Made by a program: the position numbers and the translations under genes
Shown: piece by piece, positions 46,835 to 58,139 of the stretch
Layout of the letters: every line of letters starts with the position of its first letter
Position numbering within the stretch: position 1 is the first letter of the stretch
Notes under the pieces: model-generated
What the model saw: only the letters and a program-made list of their open reading frames with translations
The model's database searches: none
Told to the model about the DNA's origin: nothing
From: Longimicrobium sp.
GTDB lineage: Bacteria; Gemmatimonadota; Gemmatimonadetes; Longimicrobiales; Longimicrobiaceae
Assembly: GCA_036377595.1 (NCBI GenBank)
Contig: DASUYB010000136.1
Location: 1-64,000, forward strand
DNA: 64,000 nt
Reading direction: 5' to 3'

Positions 46835-48052
46835 ATGCAGTTCAGGACGGCGTTCCCCGCCGCGCTCCTGCTGGGGAGCACCCTCGGCGGGGTGCTGGCG
46901 GCCACGGGCCGGCAGCTCCCGCTCCATCGCGACGGCGACGGCCAGCCGCTGGGCTTCATCCGCGAGGCCGCGGCGGCCACCGCCACCCGCTGGGACATCC
47001 CGGTGGTGCGCAACGACGCGGTGGACCGCTTCGTCGACCTCTTCTCGGGCCGGCGCAGCGAGGTGATGGCCGACTACCTGAAGCGCTCCGGCCGCTACGA
47101 GGGGATGATCCGCGCCAAGCTGCGCAAGGCGGGGATGCCGGAGGACCTCGTCTACCTCTCCATGATCGAGAGCGGGTTCAACCCCAACGCCCGCTCGCAC
47201 GCCAACGCGGTCGGCCTCTGGCAGTTCATGGCGCCCACCGCGCGCGGCTACGGCCTGCGCGTCGACGGCTACGTGGACGAGCGCCGCGACCCCGAGAAGA
47301 GCACCGACGCCGCGCTGCGCTACCTGCGCGACCTCTACAACCAGCTGGGCTCGTGGTACCTGGCCGCGGCCGCCTACAACGGCGGCGACGGCCGCGTGAG
47401 CCGCGCGCTGGCCGCCGAGACCGGACGCCGGCGCGGCGAGAGCGACGAGGACTTCTGGCGCATCCGCCACCGCCTGCCGCGCGAGACGCGCGAGTACGTG
47501 CCGCTGATGGTGGCCGCCGCTCTGGTGGGCAAGGAGCCGGGCAAGTACGGCCTGGGCGAGGTGGAGCGCTGGATGCCGCTGCGCACCGACACCGTGACCG
47601 TGCCCGGCGGCACCGAGCTGGCGCTGGTGGCGCGCGCCGCCGGCGTCAGCGAGCGCGAGGTCACGCGGCTGAACCCGCACCTGGTGCAGAAGGTGACGCC
47701 GCCGGGGAAGAAGGCCTTCGCCGTGCGCATCCCCCACGGCCGGGGCGGCGATTTCGAAGACGCGTTCCCCGCGCTGCACCGCGAGGCGGTGGCGCAGGCG
47801 ACCGCCGAGCGCGCCCGCGAGGAGGCCGCCGCCCGCCAGCGCGCATCCGAGCGCCGGGCCGCCGAGCGCCGCGCGGAGGCCCGCCGTGCCGAGGTCCGTA
47901 GGGCCGAAGTCCGCAGGGCCGCCGCGCGCCGCGCCGCCCGCCGCCGCGCGTCCGCCTCGGCACATCGCTCGACGCGGCGCAAGGCGAGCGCCCACACCCG
48001 CCGCACCGTTCGCCACACCACCGCCCGCAAGACCCGCCGCCACCGCCGCTGA
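46835..48052 (+). CDS. Lytic transglycosylase (MltD-like) with LysM and Arg-rich tail
   Basis: A 405-residue envelope enzyme. A signal peptide (residues about 1-24) precedes an SLT domain (about 75-230): the catalytic Glu lies in YLSMIESGFNPNAR, followed by AVGLWQFMAPTARGYGL and AAAYNGGDGRV. A LysM-like module is at about 255-305 (VPGGTELALVARAAGV). The last 90 residues are almost only Arg and Ala with some Glu and Ser (RRAAERRAEARRAEVRRAE), histone-tail-like, which is unusual for the family. CGGAGG lies 5 bp before the ATG at 46835, so this start is preferred over one six codons earlier. Confidence 0.9.
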   Translation: MQFRTAFPAALLLGSTLGGVLAATGRQLPLHRDGDGQPLGFIREAAAATATRWDIPVVRNDAVDRFVDLFSGRRSEVMADYLKRSGRYEGMIRAKLRKAGMPEDLVYLSMIESGFNPNARSHANAVGLWQFMAPTARGYGLRVDGYVDERRDPEKSTDAALRYLRDLYNQLGSWYLAAAAYNGGDGRVSRALAAETGRRRGESDEDFWRIRHRLPRETREYVPLMVAAALVGKEPGKYGLGEVERWMPLRTDTVTVPGGTELALVARAAGVSEREVTRLNPHLVQKVTPPGKKAFAVRIPHGRGGDFEDAFPALHREAVAQATAERAREEAAARQRASERRAAERRAEARRAEVRRAEVRRAAARRAARRRASASAHRSTRRKASAHTRRTVRHTTARKTRRHRR

Positions 48053-48324
48053 GGCGATCGAGGGTCTGGAGATTCGATGCGTCGCCGCGTCCCGGGATCG
48101 GGATGCGGCGATTGTGTTTGCGGGCGATCGATCCCTTCACGCCCGCGCGGAGATGCGCCCCCGCGCAGTCCGCGAAGGGGGATTTTTCGAAGTTCCAGCG
48201 GCACGTTTCAGCCTGCCGAATCCAGAGACGCACGCGCTCGAACCCGTCCGCGTCCTGTCGCCATCGTCACGCCCTTGCTAGAATCCCGCGGTCCGCGTCG
48301 CCGCCGCCCGTTTCCCGGTCTATC

Positions 48325-49263
48325 GTGCCGCCCAGCCGTCCCTCGCGCGCGCTGCTCGTGTTCCTGGACGGCGTCGGCATCGGCCCGGCGGACCCGGAGC
48401 GCAACCCGTTCGCGCGGGCCAAGCTCCCGAACCTGCGGCGGCTGCTGGGCGGGCGGCTGCCGGTGGCGGACGACCTGGATGCGGAGGGGCGGATCGTGGG
48501 TGGCGACGCGGTGCTGGTCGCGGCGGACGCGACGCTCGGCGTGGCCGGCGTGCCGCAGAGCGGGACGGGGCAGACGGCGCTGCTCACCGGCCGCAACGCC
48601 GCCGCGGAGTACGGGCGCCACTTCGGCCCGTGGGTGCCGACGGGCCTGAGGGAGTTGCTCGCGGCGGAGAACCTGCTCGTCCGCGCGGTGAATGCGGGCG
48701 CGGCGGCGGCGTTCGCGAACGCGTATCCGATCGCCTCGATCGACGCGGACCCGCGCATCTTCCGGCGTCCGGCCGCGCCGCCGCTGGCCGCCCGCGCCGC
48801 CGGAGTGCTCACGCGCGACCTGCCGGAGCTGGCGCGGGGAGACGCGATCGCCTCGTCCATCACCAACGAGCGGTGGCGCGAGCACCTGGGCGACGAGCTG
48901 GCGGAGGTGACCGCGGCGGAGGCCGGGCGGCGATTGGCGCGCATCGCCGCGGGGGTGGAGGTGACGCTGTTCGCGCACTACGACACCGACTATGCCGGCC
49001 ACCGCGGCGCCATGCCCGGCGCCGTGGCCGCGCTGGAGAGGGTGGACGCCTTCCTCGGCGGCATCGCCGGGGCGCTGCCGGACGACGCGCTGCTCGTGGT
49101 CGGCAGCGACCACGGCAACGTGGAGGACGTGTCGGGCGGGCACACCACCAACCCCGTGCCCGTGCTGGCGCTGGGGGCGGGGAGCGGGGATTTCGCCGGG
49201 CGCGTGCGCGACATCACCCTCGTGGCGCCCGCGCTACTGGAGATGCTGGGAATGGGACGATGA
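48325..49263 (+). CDS. Alkaline-phosphatase-superfamily metalloenzyme
   Basis: A 312-residue protein of the phosphoglycerate mutase/phosphopentomutase-like branch. Metal-site motifs are visible: LVFLDGVGIG (first Asp, near residue 12), GVPQSGTGQTALLTG (nucleophile region), HYDTDYAGHRGAMPG (near 225), and VGSDHGNVEDVSGGHTTNP (near 262). It is shorter than classical iPGM (about 510). Substrate not determinable. Start is the GTG at 48325. The stop overlaps the next start as ATGA. The 270 bp upstream (48053-48324) contain only a fragment of the AGTCCGCGAAGG repeat. Confidence 0.85.
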   Translation: MPPSRPSRALLVFLDGVGIGPADPERNPFARAKLPNLRRLLGGRLPVADDLDAEGRIVGGDAVLVAADATLGVAGVPQSGTGQTALLTGRNAAAEYGRHFGPWVPTGLRELLAAENLLVRAVNAGAAAAFANAYPIASIDADPRIFRRPAAPPLAARAAGVLTRDLPELARGDAIASSITNERWREHLGDELAEVTAAEAGRRLARIAAGVEVTLFAHYDTDYAGHRGAMPGAVAALERVDAFLGGIAGALPDDALLVVGSDHGNVEDVSGGHTTNPVPVLALGAGSGDFAGRVRDITLVAPALLEMLGMGR

Positions 49264-49643
49264 CGGATCCGGACGAGGACGAGACCGCCGGGATCTACGA
49301 AGACCTGGACACCATCGACCGCGACGAGGCCGAGGCCCTGTTCGCCGCGGGCGGGCGCGAGATCGGCCTGGCCCTGCTGCGCCTGGCGCTGTACTGGGAC
49401 GACTGGGCGTACGTGGAGCGCCGCTGCCTGGACTTCGCGCGCCACCCCGACGTGTGGGTGCGCCGCAACGCCGCCACCGCGCTGGGGCACCTGGCGCGCA
49501 TCCACGGCCGCCTGCACGTGGAGCGGGTGATGCCCGCGCTGATGACCCTGTGGGCCGACCCCGACGTCAGCGGCTGGGCCGACGACGCGCTGGACGACGT
49601 CGAAATGTTCTGCAAGGTCGACCGGAGGCGCTGGGCGCACTGA
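49260..49643 (+). CDS. HEAT-repeat-like small protein
   Basis: A 127-residue acidic protein. Helical pairs such as LALLRLALYWDDWAYVERR and HPDVWVRRNAATALGHLA look like one or two HEAT repeats. No catalytic motif. Translationally coupled to the upstream metalloenzyme gene by a 4-bp overlap. It ends CKVDRRRWAH; a heptamer array begins 5 bp after the stop. Function unknown; protein-protein binding is the usual role of such repeats. Confidence 0.72.
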   Translation: MTDPDEDETAGIYEDLDTIDRDEAEALFAAGGREIGLALLRLALYWDDWAYVERRCLDFARHPDVWVRRNAATALGHLARIHGRLHVERVMPALMTLWADPDVSGWADDALDDVEMFCKVDRRRWAH

Positions 49644-49648
49644 TCGAA

Positions 49649-49681
49649 GTGCCCAGTGCCCAGTGCCCAGTGCCCAGTGCC
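49649..49681. repeat. GTGCCCA heptamer array
   Basis: Four to five GTGCCCA units starting 5 bp after the HEAT-like gene stop codon. Confidence 0.85.
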
Positions 49682-49690
49682 CGATAGGAC

Positions 49691-49753
49691 GTCATCCTGA
49701 GGCCGGCCAGACTGTAATCAGCGTCTGCGCAGGAGCCTGCAGGCCGAAGGATC
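49691..49753 (+). repeat. 63-bp dispersed repeat, copy 2
   Basis: Begins GTCATCCTGAGGCCGG and ends GGCCGAAGGATC; it is the inverted counterpart of 8435-8497. The first bases equal the terminal repeat of MITE-like element 2. Confidence 0.8.
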
Positions 49754-49983
49754 CATAACCGCGTCATCACGCGATCCGGCCGGACGCACCGGCACATCAC
49801 CTCGGACTCAGTACAATCCCCCCCGATCCCACTTCATCTCCCTCCCGTAGTGGATTTCCTCGAGCCTGACTGGGAGCAGGACGTGCCGGCGGACACCAAC
49901 GCGACCGCCACCTTGCAACACGGTCGGCGGCTGCGCGTGCTCAGCGTAGTGATTCCTGGATTTCCTCGCGATCGAAGTAGCCG

Positions 49984-50082
49984 CGCGCGCAGCGCGCCCA
50001 GGTCCCTCCCCCAGTCGGTTTTGGGGGAGGGACAGGCTGTCCGGATGCGACGTAGTCGCGCCGGTCAGCCAGGGAGAGGGCC
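49984..50082. repeat. C/G-rich hairpin box, copy 2
   Basis: GGTCCCTCCCCCAGTCGG then TTTTGGGGGAGGGAC (50001-50033), followed by a degenerate CCAGGGAGAGGG. Copies at 1162 and 59181. The wider interval 49754-50259 contains no supportable gene; the ftsK promoter presumably lies near 50110-50150. Confidence 0.75.
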
Positions 50083-50259
50083 CCCCGCACCGAACGCATC
50101 GCCGCGACATTTGGCATATCTTCGTCCAGCCTATATCTTTCGCGGACGACCCCGACTGCCCCCACGCAGAAACCCCGGCGCCCGGCGGCGCGTACGCACC
50201 GCCCGAGCGTCACCCTTCCCGAACGCGTCAACCAGCCTCAACGGCGCATTCCCGGCCCG

Positions 50260-52611
<2,352 letters not shown>

Positions 52612-52620
52612 GGCGCGGAC

Positions 52621-52914
52621 ATGACGGTCTTCTATCATCTTCAGGGCGACGACTTTTCCTGGGACGAGCAGAAAGCCGAGTCCAACGTCGGCAAACACGG
52701 CGTTACATTCGAGGAAGCTGCCGAAGCGTTCCTCGATCCGTTTGCCCTGGCGATCGATGCATCGGTGGAGGGTGAGCAACGCGAGGCTGTAATCGGGTAC
52801 TCCTTCGCACACCGCTTGCTGCTCGTGGTATTCGTAGAGAGGGTGGCAGCAACGAGGATCATCTCCGCAAGACTCGCAACGCGTGCTGAGAGAAGGCTGT
52901 ATGAGCAATCCTGA
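52621..52914 (+). CDS. brnT: BrnT-family ribonuclease toxin
   Basis: A 97-residue protein. The family opening FSWDEQKAESNVGKHGVTFEE is clear, followed by the conserved ARLATRAERRLYEQ close. BrnT is a RelE-like-fold ribonuclease neutralised by BrnA. Base composition is less G+C-rich than the surrounding genes. The start follows the ftsK stop by 9 bp. The antitoxin gene begins inside its last codons. Confidence 0.88.
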   Translation: MTVFYHLQGDDFSWDEQKAESNVGKHGVTFEEAAEAFLDPFALAIDASVEGEQREAVIGYSFAHRLLLVVFVERVAATRIISARLATRAERRLYEQS

Positions 52915-53197
52915 TGACATCACCGTCCTGCGCGTGCATCCGCGCCCGGCGGAGTCCGTGTCGCTGTCGATTCCGAACGATGCACTAGCTAAGCTCAAGG
53001 ATGTAGCCGAGACCCGAGACATGTCTCCGGAGGCCCTGATGAAGTTCTACATCGGTCAGGGGCTGCGGCAGGACCTCGCGCGTTTGTACTCGGAACGCAT
53101 CCTCGATACGACCGAGCGTGTGCTGGCGCGCCACATCCCCTCGGAAGACGAGCGGTCGGCGATCCTGCGTGAGATCCGCGGTGAAGCGGCTGCATAA
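52901..53197 (+). CDS. BrnA-like antitoxin
   Basis: A 98-residue acidic protein starting within brnT (14-bp overlap). The central VSLSIPNDALAKLKDVAE and the following helices resemble ribbon-helix-helix antitoxin DNA-binding segments, though this is not the most typical BrnA sequence. Position directly after brnT supports the role. It would bind BrnT and repress the shared promoter. Confidence 0.75.
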   Translation: MSNPDDITVLRVHPRPAESVSLSIPNDALAKLKDVAETRDMSPEALMKFYIGQGLRQDLARLYSERILDTTERVLARHIPSEDERSAILREIRGEAAA

Positions 53198-53310
53198 GCG
53201 CTATCTGCGAAGGCGCGCCTGATTCGCCATCAGCCATTTTACCTGCCGGCCGCGCTCCGCCGAACCGCGGGCGCGGCCGAGTCCTTCCGATCTCCACCCC
53301 CCCCTTTCCC

Positions 53311-53718
53311 ATGGCCCCTCAGCCGTTCGCTCCCGCCCCGATGAAGCCCGAGGTGCTGAAGCTGCTGCGCCACGTGATGCTCACCGGCATCCTGCTCTTT
53401 GGCGGGGTGGCGTACTGGCAGAGCACGCACCGCGCGGAGCCGCCTGATCCGGAGCATCTCGCGACGCTGCGGTGGCCCGGCTATCTGCTGTGCCTGCTGG
53501 CGATCGGGGGGATGATGTACTTCCGCCGCGTCCGTGCGCGCACCGAGCCCGCCGCGCGCACCACGTACAGCCTGATCGGCACGGCGATGGCCGAGGGCGC
53601 GGCGCTGTACGGCGCCGTCTACATCTTCCTGGGCGGAGACCCGTCGATCTTCGCGTTCGGCGTGCTGATCTTCCTGGTCACCTGGGCCGCCCTCCCCGCC
53701 GACCCCGAAGCAGTGTGA
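53311..53718 (+). CDS. Small four-helix membrane protein
   Basis: A 135-residue protein with hydrophobic segments at about 20-38 (VMLTGILLFGGVAYW), 55-70 (YLLCLLAIGGMMYF), 85-105 (YSLIGTAMAEGAALYGAVYIF) and 110-128 (FAFGVLIFLVTWAAL). An ATG ten codons in (MKPEVLK) is an equally possible start. Function not recognised. The stop overlaps the start of the next gene as GTGTGA. Confidence 0.68.
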   Translation: MAPQPFAPAPMKPEVLKLLRHVMLTGILLFGGVAYWQSTHRAEPPDPEHLATLRWPGYLLCLLAIGGMMYFRRVRARTEPAARTTYSLIGTAMAEGAALYGAVYIFLGGDPSIFAFGVLIFLVTWAALPADPEAV

Positions 53719-54332
53719 CGGAGCCGCGAGACGCGAAGCACGCCGAGCGGCCCGCCGGCGCCGCATGGCCGCCGCCCGCCGGCAATCGCCAGCTTGCGAC
53801 GCAGGGTGGGGGAGACGGCGCCGTCGTCATCCTCCCGCGCCTGCGGGCGGACGACGTGGGCGACGCGCTGGTGTCGCTCGGCACGGGCGTGGTGATCGCC
53901 CTCGAGCTGCTGGTGCTGCCGGCGCTCGTCTACGCGGCGGTGGGGCGTGGGAGCGAAGCGGGACTGATCGCCGCGCTGGCGGTGTTCGTCGCCGAGGCGC
54001 TCGCCGCCGCCTTCACGGGGGTGCACTGGCTGAAGCTGGACGCGCGCGGCATCCACTTCGGACGGCGGATGGGATTCCCGCGCTTCGTCCCCTGGCAGGA
54101 CGTAGCCCGCGTCCGCCGCGCGGGCCGCGCCGAGATCGTCGTCCGCGGCTGGCTGTGGCCGCCCGTCCCGCCCGCGGAGGCCACGCGCTCGATGAGCTCG
54201 CTCGGGCACTTCGCGATTCATCACCCCCATGGCGTCAGCTACTTCCCGCCGGCGGACGAGGCCGCGTTCCTGGACGCGGTGCGCCGCTGGGCGCCCCACG
54301 CGCTCGACCGCATCGACGGAGGGCTGCGGTGA
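53715..54332 (+). CDS. Membrane protein with PH-like domain, paralog 1
   Basis: A 205-residue protein. Two membrane helices at about 55-100 are followed by a soluble domain starting WLKLDARGIHFGRRMGFP. The layout matches small bPH2/PH-like membrane proteins. The next gene is a clear paralog. GTG start overlapping the previous stop. Function unknown. Confidence 0.7.
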   Translation: MTEPRDAKHAERPAGAAWPPPAGNRQLATQGGGDGAVVILPRLRADDVGDALVSLGTGVVIALELLVLPALVYAAVGRGSEAGLIAALAVFVAEALAAAFTGVHWLKLDARGIHFGRRMGFPRFVPWQDVARVRRAGRAEIVVRGWLWPPVPPAEATRSMSSLGHFAIHHPHGVSYFPPADEAAFLDAVRRWAPHALDRIDGGLR

Positions 54333-54955
54333 CGAAGCCGCGCCGTCCGGGAGACGCGCCACGCGCGGAAGCCGCGGATCGTCCGGTCTCCACGCCAGCC
54401 GGCGGCTTCGCGGAGGAGCGGGACGTGCGGCCGATGGAGAACGAGGCCGTCATCCGCCCGCGCCGGCTCCCGCGCAGCGTGGGCGACGCGATGGTGGCGC
54501 TCGCCACTCTCCCCGTCGCCCTCCTCATGCTCTTGATCTTTCCCGTGCTCGTCTGGAAGTCCATCGGCGACGGCACGCAGGCGACGGCGGTGGCGGGCGT
54601 GATCGTGTTCGTGGCGGAGGTGATCGCCGCCGCGCTGATGACGGTGCGCTGGATCAGGCTGGACGCGCGCGGGATCCACTTCGGGCGGCGGAGGGGCCGG
54701 CCGAAGCTCATCCGCTGGAAGGACGTTAACCACGTGCGCCGCGCGGACCGCGGCGACGTGGTGGTGGGATTGCTCTCCATGCCGCCGCTCGGGGCCACGC
54801 GCTCGCTCACGGCGCGGGGGTACTTCGTCGTCTACGCCCGCCGCGAGTACGTCGTCTACCCGCCCGCCGACGAGGAGGCGTTCCTGGCCGCCCTCCGCCG
54901 TTGGTGCAAGCCGGCGCTGCTCGCGCCGGAGCTGCGCAGCAGGGCGCGAGTTTGA
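54329..54955 (+). CDS. Membrane protein with PH-like domain, paralog 2
   Basis: A 208-residue paralog of the preceding gene: two helices (LPVALLMLLIFPVLVW and VAGVIVFVAEVIAAALM), then WIRLDARGIHFGRRRGRP and YPPADEEAFLAALRRW matching the upstream copy. GTGA overlap with the previous stop; an internal ATG (MENEAVIRP) is an alternative start. The repeated region points to a tandem duplication. Function unknown. Confidence 0.7.
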   Translation: MTKPRRPGDAPRAEAADRPVSTPAGGFAEERDVRPMENEAVIRPRRLPRSVGDAMVALATLPVALLMLLIFPVLVWKSIGDGTQATAVAGVIVFVAEVIAAALMTVRWIRLDARGIHFGRRRGRPKLIRWKDVNHVRRADRGDVVVGLLSMPPLGATRSLTARGYFVVYARREYVVYPPADEEAFLAALRRWCKPALLAPELRSRARV

Positions 54956-55096
54956 CCGTCACCGCCGCCACGCCTCCCGGCGGAACGAAACTCTGGCGCG
55001 TGGGCGGCGCGCGCGTGAGCTTGGAACCATTGGTGCCGGGTCTCCCCCGAAGCCGGTGCCGCGCTTTGGGCGCTCCCACCTTTTCCTCGCCGCGCC

Positions 55097-55534
55097 ATGA
55101 GCATCGTCGACCTCGTCACTCACCGCCGCGCGCGGCTCGCGCTGGCCGCGGGGATGCTGCCGCTGGCCGCCGGCGCCAGTTCCGGCTTCCGGGCCGAGCC
55201 GCCGCCGTCGCCCGCCGCGGGGTACGTCTACTATGGCGCCGTGGAAGGTGGCAGGTGGACGGCGAGGAACTTCGACAACCTCACCCGGCGGAGCGGCGGG
55301 AACTCTGCCGACCCGGCCGACGCCATCCACGAAGGCGACCTCCTCCGCGCCCGCGTGCCGGTGAACGTGCGCGCGCGGCCGTGGACGGTCCAGGCAGAGG
55401 AGCCGCCGGTGACCGGAGCGCTGCGCCCCGGTGAGCGGGTTGTCGTTCGCGACATCCAGCCCGTGGGGCTGAGCGAGGAGTTCCGCCGCATGGGGTTCTG
55501 GATCCGGTATGAGCATCCGCCACGCAGGCGTTGA
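55097..55534 (+). CDS. Secreted protein with SH3-like C-terminal part
   Basis: A 145-residue protein. A signal-like N-terminus (LALAAGMLPLAAGASSG) is followed by a short region and by VPVNVRARPWTVQAEEPP and LRPGERVVVRDIQPVG, the pattern of a bacterial SH3-like fold (start of domain, then the turn and WIRYE close). No enzyme motif. Function unknown; wall or protein binding is possible. Confidence 0.62.
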   Translation: MSIVDLVTHRRARLALAAGMLPLAAGASSGFRAEPPPSPAAGYVYYGAVEGGRWTARNFDNLTRRSGGNSADPADAIHEGDLLRARVPVNVRARPWTVQAEEPPVTGALRPGERVVVRDIQPVGLSEEFRRMGFWIRYEHPPRRR

Positions 55535-55555
55535 GCGCGCGCGCTCGAAACGCAC

Positions 55556-55580
55556 ACGGGCGGCCCGGTCGGCCGCCCGT
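55556..55580 (+). terminator. Hairpin terminator
   Basis: ACGGGCGGCC pairs exactly with GGCCGCCCGT around CGGTC, 21 bp after the stop; CGTTCG follows. Confidence 0.6.
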
Positions 55581-55640
55581 CGTTCGTACGCATTGACGCA
55601 CTGATTCTCCCAGGTTCCATCCTCTCGGCAACCGATACGA

Positions 55641-57002
55641 ATGGCACCACACGGAACCAGACAGGCCATTCCGGCGACGGATGCTGCCGCCGCTCCGGAC
55701 GCGCCGCGGCTCGCGCGCCGCCTGGGCGTGTTCGACGCGACGATGATCGTGATGGGTGGCATCATCGGGTCGGGGATCTTCGTCAACCCGCACGTGGTGG
55801 CCGAGCGCGTGCACACGCCGCTGCTGATCGTGGGCGCGTGGGTGGCGGGCGGGCTGATCGCGCTGGCAGGCGCGTTCGTGTACGCGGAGCTGGCGGCGCG
55901 CCGGCCGGAGGTGGGCGGGCAGTACGCGTACCTCCGCGACGCCTATCACCCGGCAGTGGCGTTCGTCTACGGCTGGGCGCTGCTGCTGGTGATCCAGACC
56001 GGGGGGATGGCAGCGGTCGCCGTCACCTTCGCGCGCTACTTCCGCGAGATCACGCACGTGCCGCTGGGCGAGTCCGCGGTGGCCGCCTTGGGGCTCGCGC
56101 TTCTCGTGGCGGTGAACTGCCTGGGCGTGCGCGCGGGGAGCACCGTGCAGAGCGCGCTGATGGTGCTCAAGATCCTGGCAATCGCGGCGCTGGTGGCGGC
56201 CGGGCTCTTCTTCACCGGGCGGCCGGCGGACACGACCGCGGTTACGGCGGGGCAGGGGGATTCGCTCGCGTCGTTCGGCGCGGCGATGACGCCGGTGATG
56301 TTCGCGTACGGCGGATGGCAGACCGCCAGCTTCGTGGCCGGAGAGATGCGCGACCCGCGGCGCGACCTCGCCCGCGGGCTGCTGGTCGGCGTCCTCGGCG
56401 TGATCGCGCTCTACGTCGCCGTCAACGTCGCCTGCGTGCTCGCCCTCGGTGCCGCGGGGCTGGCGGCGACGCCGACGCCTGCGTCGGCGGTGATGCGGAG
56501 CGCGTTCGGCCCGCGCGGCGCGGCGCTGATCGCGGTGGGCATCGCCATCTCCACGCTCGGCTTCCTGAGCCAGGGGATGCTCACCGCGCCGCGCGTCTAC
56601 TTCGCCATGGCGGCGGACGGCGTGTTCTTCCGCCGCGTCGCCTGGGTCGATCCCCGCACGCGCGCGCCGGTCGTTGCCATCGTGCTGCAGGGCGCGCTCT
56701 CGCTCCTCATCGCCCTCACCGGCAGCTACGAGCAGATCCTGAACTACGTGACCTCGGTGGACTGGATCTTCTTCGGCCTGACGGGGGGCACCATCTTCGT
56801 CTTCCGCAAACGCGCCGCAGGCGACGGGGAAGGCGCGCGCATCCCCGGCCACCCGGTGACCACCGCGCTCTTCATCGCCGCGTCCGCGCTGATCGTGATC
56901 AGCACGGTCTGGAAGTATCCCGCCGACAGCGCGAAGGGGATCGCCCTCATGCTGGCCGGGATCCCCGTCTACCTCCTCTGGCGCCGCCCGGTGCGGACGT
57001 GA
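55641..57002 (+). CDS. APC-family amino acid permease
   Basis: A 453-residue, about 12-helix transporter. The first-helix motif GGIIGSGIFVNP (near residue 38) is the substrate-site signature of the APC superfamily, and ELAARRPEVGGQYAYLRDAY follows the second helix. Probable amino acid/proton symporter or exchanger. Its stop overlaps the start of the aminotransferase gene as GTGA, so the permease may bring in that enzyme's substrate. Confidence 0.92.
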   Translation: MAPHGTRQAIPATDAAAAPDAPRLARRLGVFDATMIVMGGIIGSGIFVNPHVVAERVHTPLLIVGAWVAGGLIALAGAFVYAELAARRPEVGGQYAYLRDAYHPAVAFVYGWALLLVIQTGGMAAVAVTFARYFREITHVPLGESAVAALGLALLVAVNCLGVRAGSTVQSALMVLKILAIAALVAAGLFFTGRPADTTAVTAGQGDSLASFGAAMTPVMFAYGGWQTASFVAGEMRDPRRDLARGLLVGVLGVIALYVAVNVACVLALGAAGLAATPTPASAVMRSAFGPRGAALIAVGIAISTLGFLSQGMLTAPRVYFAMAADGVFFRRVAWVDPRTRAPVVAIVLQGALSLLIALTGSYEQILNYVTSVDWIFFGLTGGTIFVFRKRAAGDGEGARIPGHPVTTALFIAASALIVISTVWKYPADSAKGIALMLAGIPVYLLWRRPVRT

Positions 57003-58096
57003 GCGCGCCGCGCCCGGTCGGCTCTCGCTACCTGCGCTGGGCCAAGCTCCACCGCCCGCGGACGTACGACCTGACGTCCAGCGGAATGCCGCACCTCACC
57101 CTCGACAACCTCCCCGCCGCTCCCGAGCGGCCGGCGCTGGGCGGCACCGGCGCGTACGGCTGCGGCGCGCTGCAGAACGCCATCGCCGCGCGCTACGACG
57201 TCGAGCCCGGGTGCATCGTGCAGGCGCTGGGGTGCTCGATGGCCAACTGGCTGGCGATGGCGGCCATCCTCGCGCCGGGCGACGAGGTGCTGATCGAGCA
57301 TCCCACCTACGAGCCGCTCCTCGCCATCGCCCGCAACCTGGGCGCGGCGGTGGCGCGATTCGAGCGCCACGCGGAGGACGGCTTCCGCATCGATCCGGAC
57401 GAGGTCGCGCGGCGGATCACGCCCCGCACGCGGCTGATCGTCATCACCAACCTGCACAATCCCACCAGCGCGCTGACGGACGACGACACGCTGCGCCGCG
57501 TGGGGGAGACCGCCGATCGCGTCGGCGCGAAGGTAATGGTGGACGAGGTGTATCTCGACGCGCTTTTCGAGCCGCGGCCGCGCACCTGCTTCCACCTCGG
57601 CCCCGCCTTCGTCGCCACCAGCAGCCTGACCAAGGTGTACGGGCTGAACGGCCTGCGCTGCGGGTGGGTGATGGCGGAGCCGGCGCTGGCCTGCCGGATC
57701 TGGCGGCTGATCGAGGTGATGAACAACATCGGCGTGCACGTGGCCGAGCAGCTCTCCGTGGCCGCCTTCGCGGGGATCGACGCGCTGGCGACCCGATCGC
57801 GCCGCGTGCTGGACGCCAATCGCGATGCGCTGAACGCCTTCTACCGCACGCGCGGCGACCTCGAATGGATGCCGCACCGTGCCGGCACCGTATCGTTCCC
57901 GCGTCTCCGCGCATCCAACGCGCGCCGCCTCTGCCGCGTCTTAGAGACTGAGCACGATACCGCCGTCGTGCCCGGCGCGTTCTTCGGCATGCCGGAGCAC
58001 GTCCGCATTGGCCTGGGTGTCGCGCCGGAGACCTTCGCGGCCGGGCTGGGGCGCCTGGGCCGCGCGCTGGACGGCTTGGGTCAGAACCGCAGCTGA
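56999..58096 (+). CDS. PLP-dependent aminotransferase, class I/II
   Basis: A 365-residue fold-type I aminotransferase. PLP-site residues are visible: LHNPTSAL (Asn), DEVYLDALF (Asp and Tyr), and the Schiff-base Lys in SSLTKVYGLNGLRCGW, with the final Arg region HVRIGLGV. It is shorter than AspC because the N-terminal arm is brief. Substrate unknown; the coupled upstream permease suggests amino acid catabolism. GTG start inside the permease stop. Confidence 0.9.
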   Translation: MSAPRPVGSRYLRWAKLHRPRTYDLTSSGMPHLTLDNLPAAPERPALGGTGAYGCGALQNAIAARYDVEPGCIVQALGCSMANWLAMAAILAPGDEVLIEHPTYEPLLAIARNLGAAVARFERHAEDGFRIDPDEVARRITPRTRLIVITNLHNPTSALTDDDTLRRVGETADRVGAKVMVDEVYLDALFEPRPRTCFHLGPAFVATSSLTKVYGLNGLRCGWVMAEPALACRIWRLIEVMNNIGVHVAEQLSVAAFAGIDALATRSRRVLDANRDALNAFYRTRGDLEWMPHRAGTVSFPRLRASNARRLCRVLETEHDTAVVPGAFFGMPEHVRIGLGVAPETFAAGLGRLGRALDGLGQNRS

Positions 58097-58139
58097 TTCC
58101 GCGTTCCTCCCCACATCTCCCTCAACCCTCGATCGCCAG

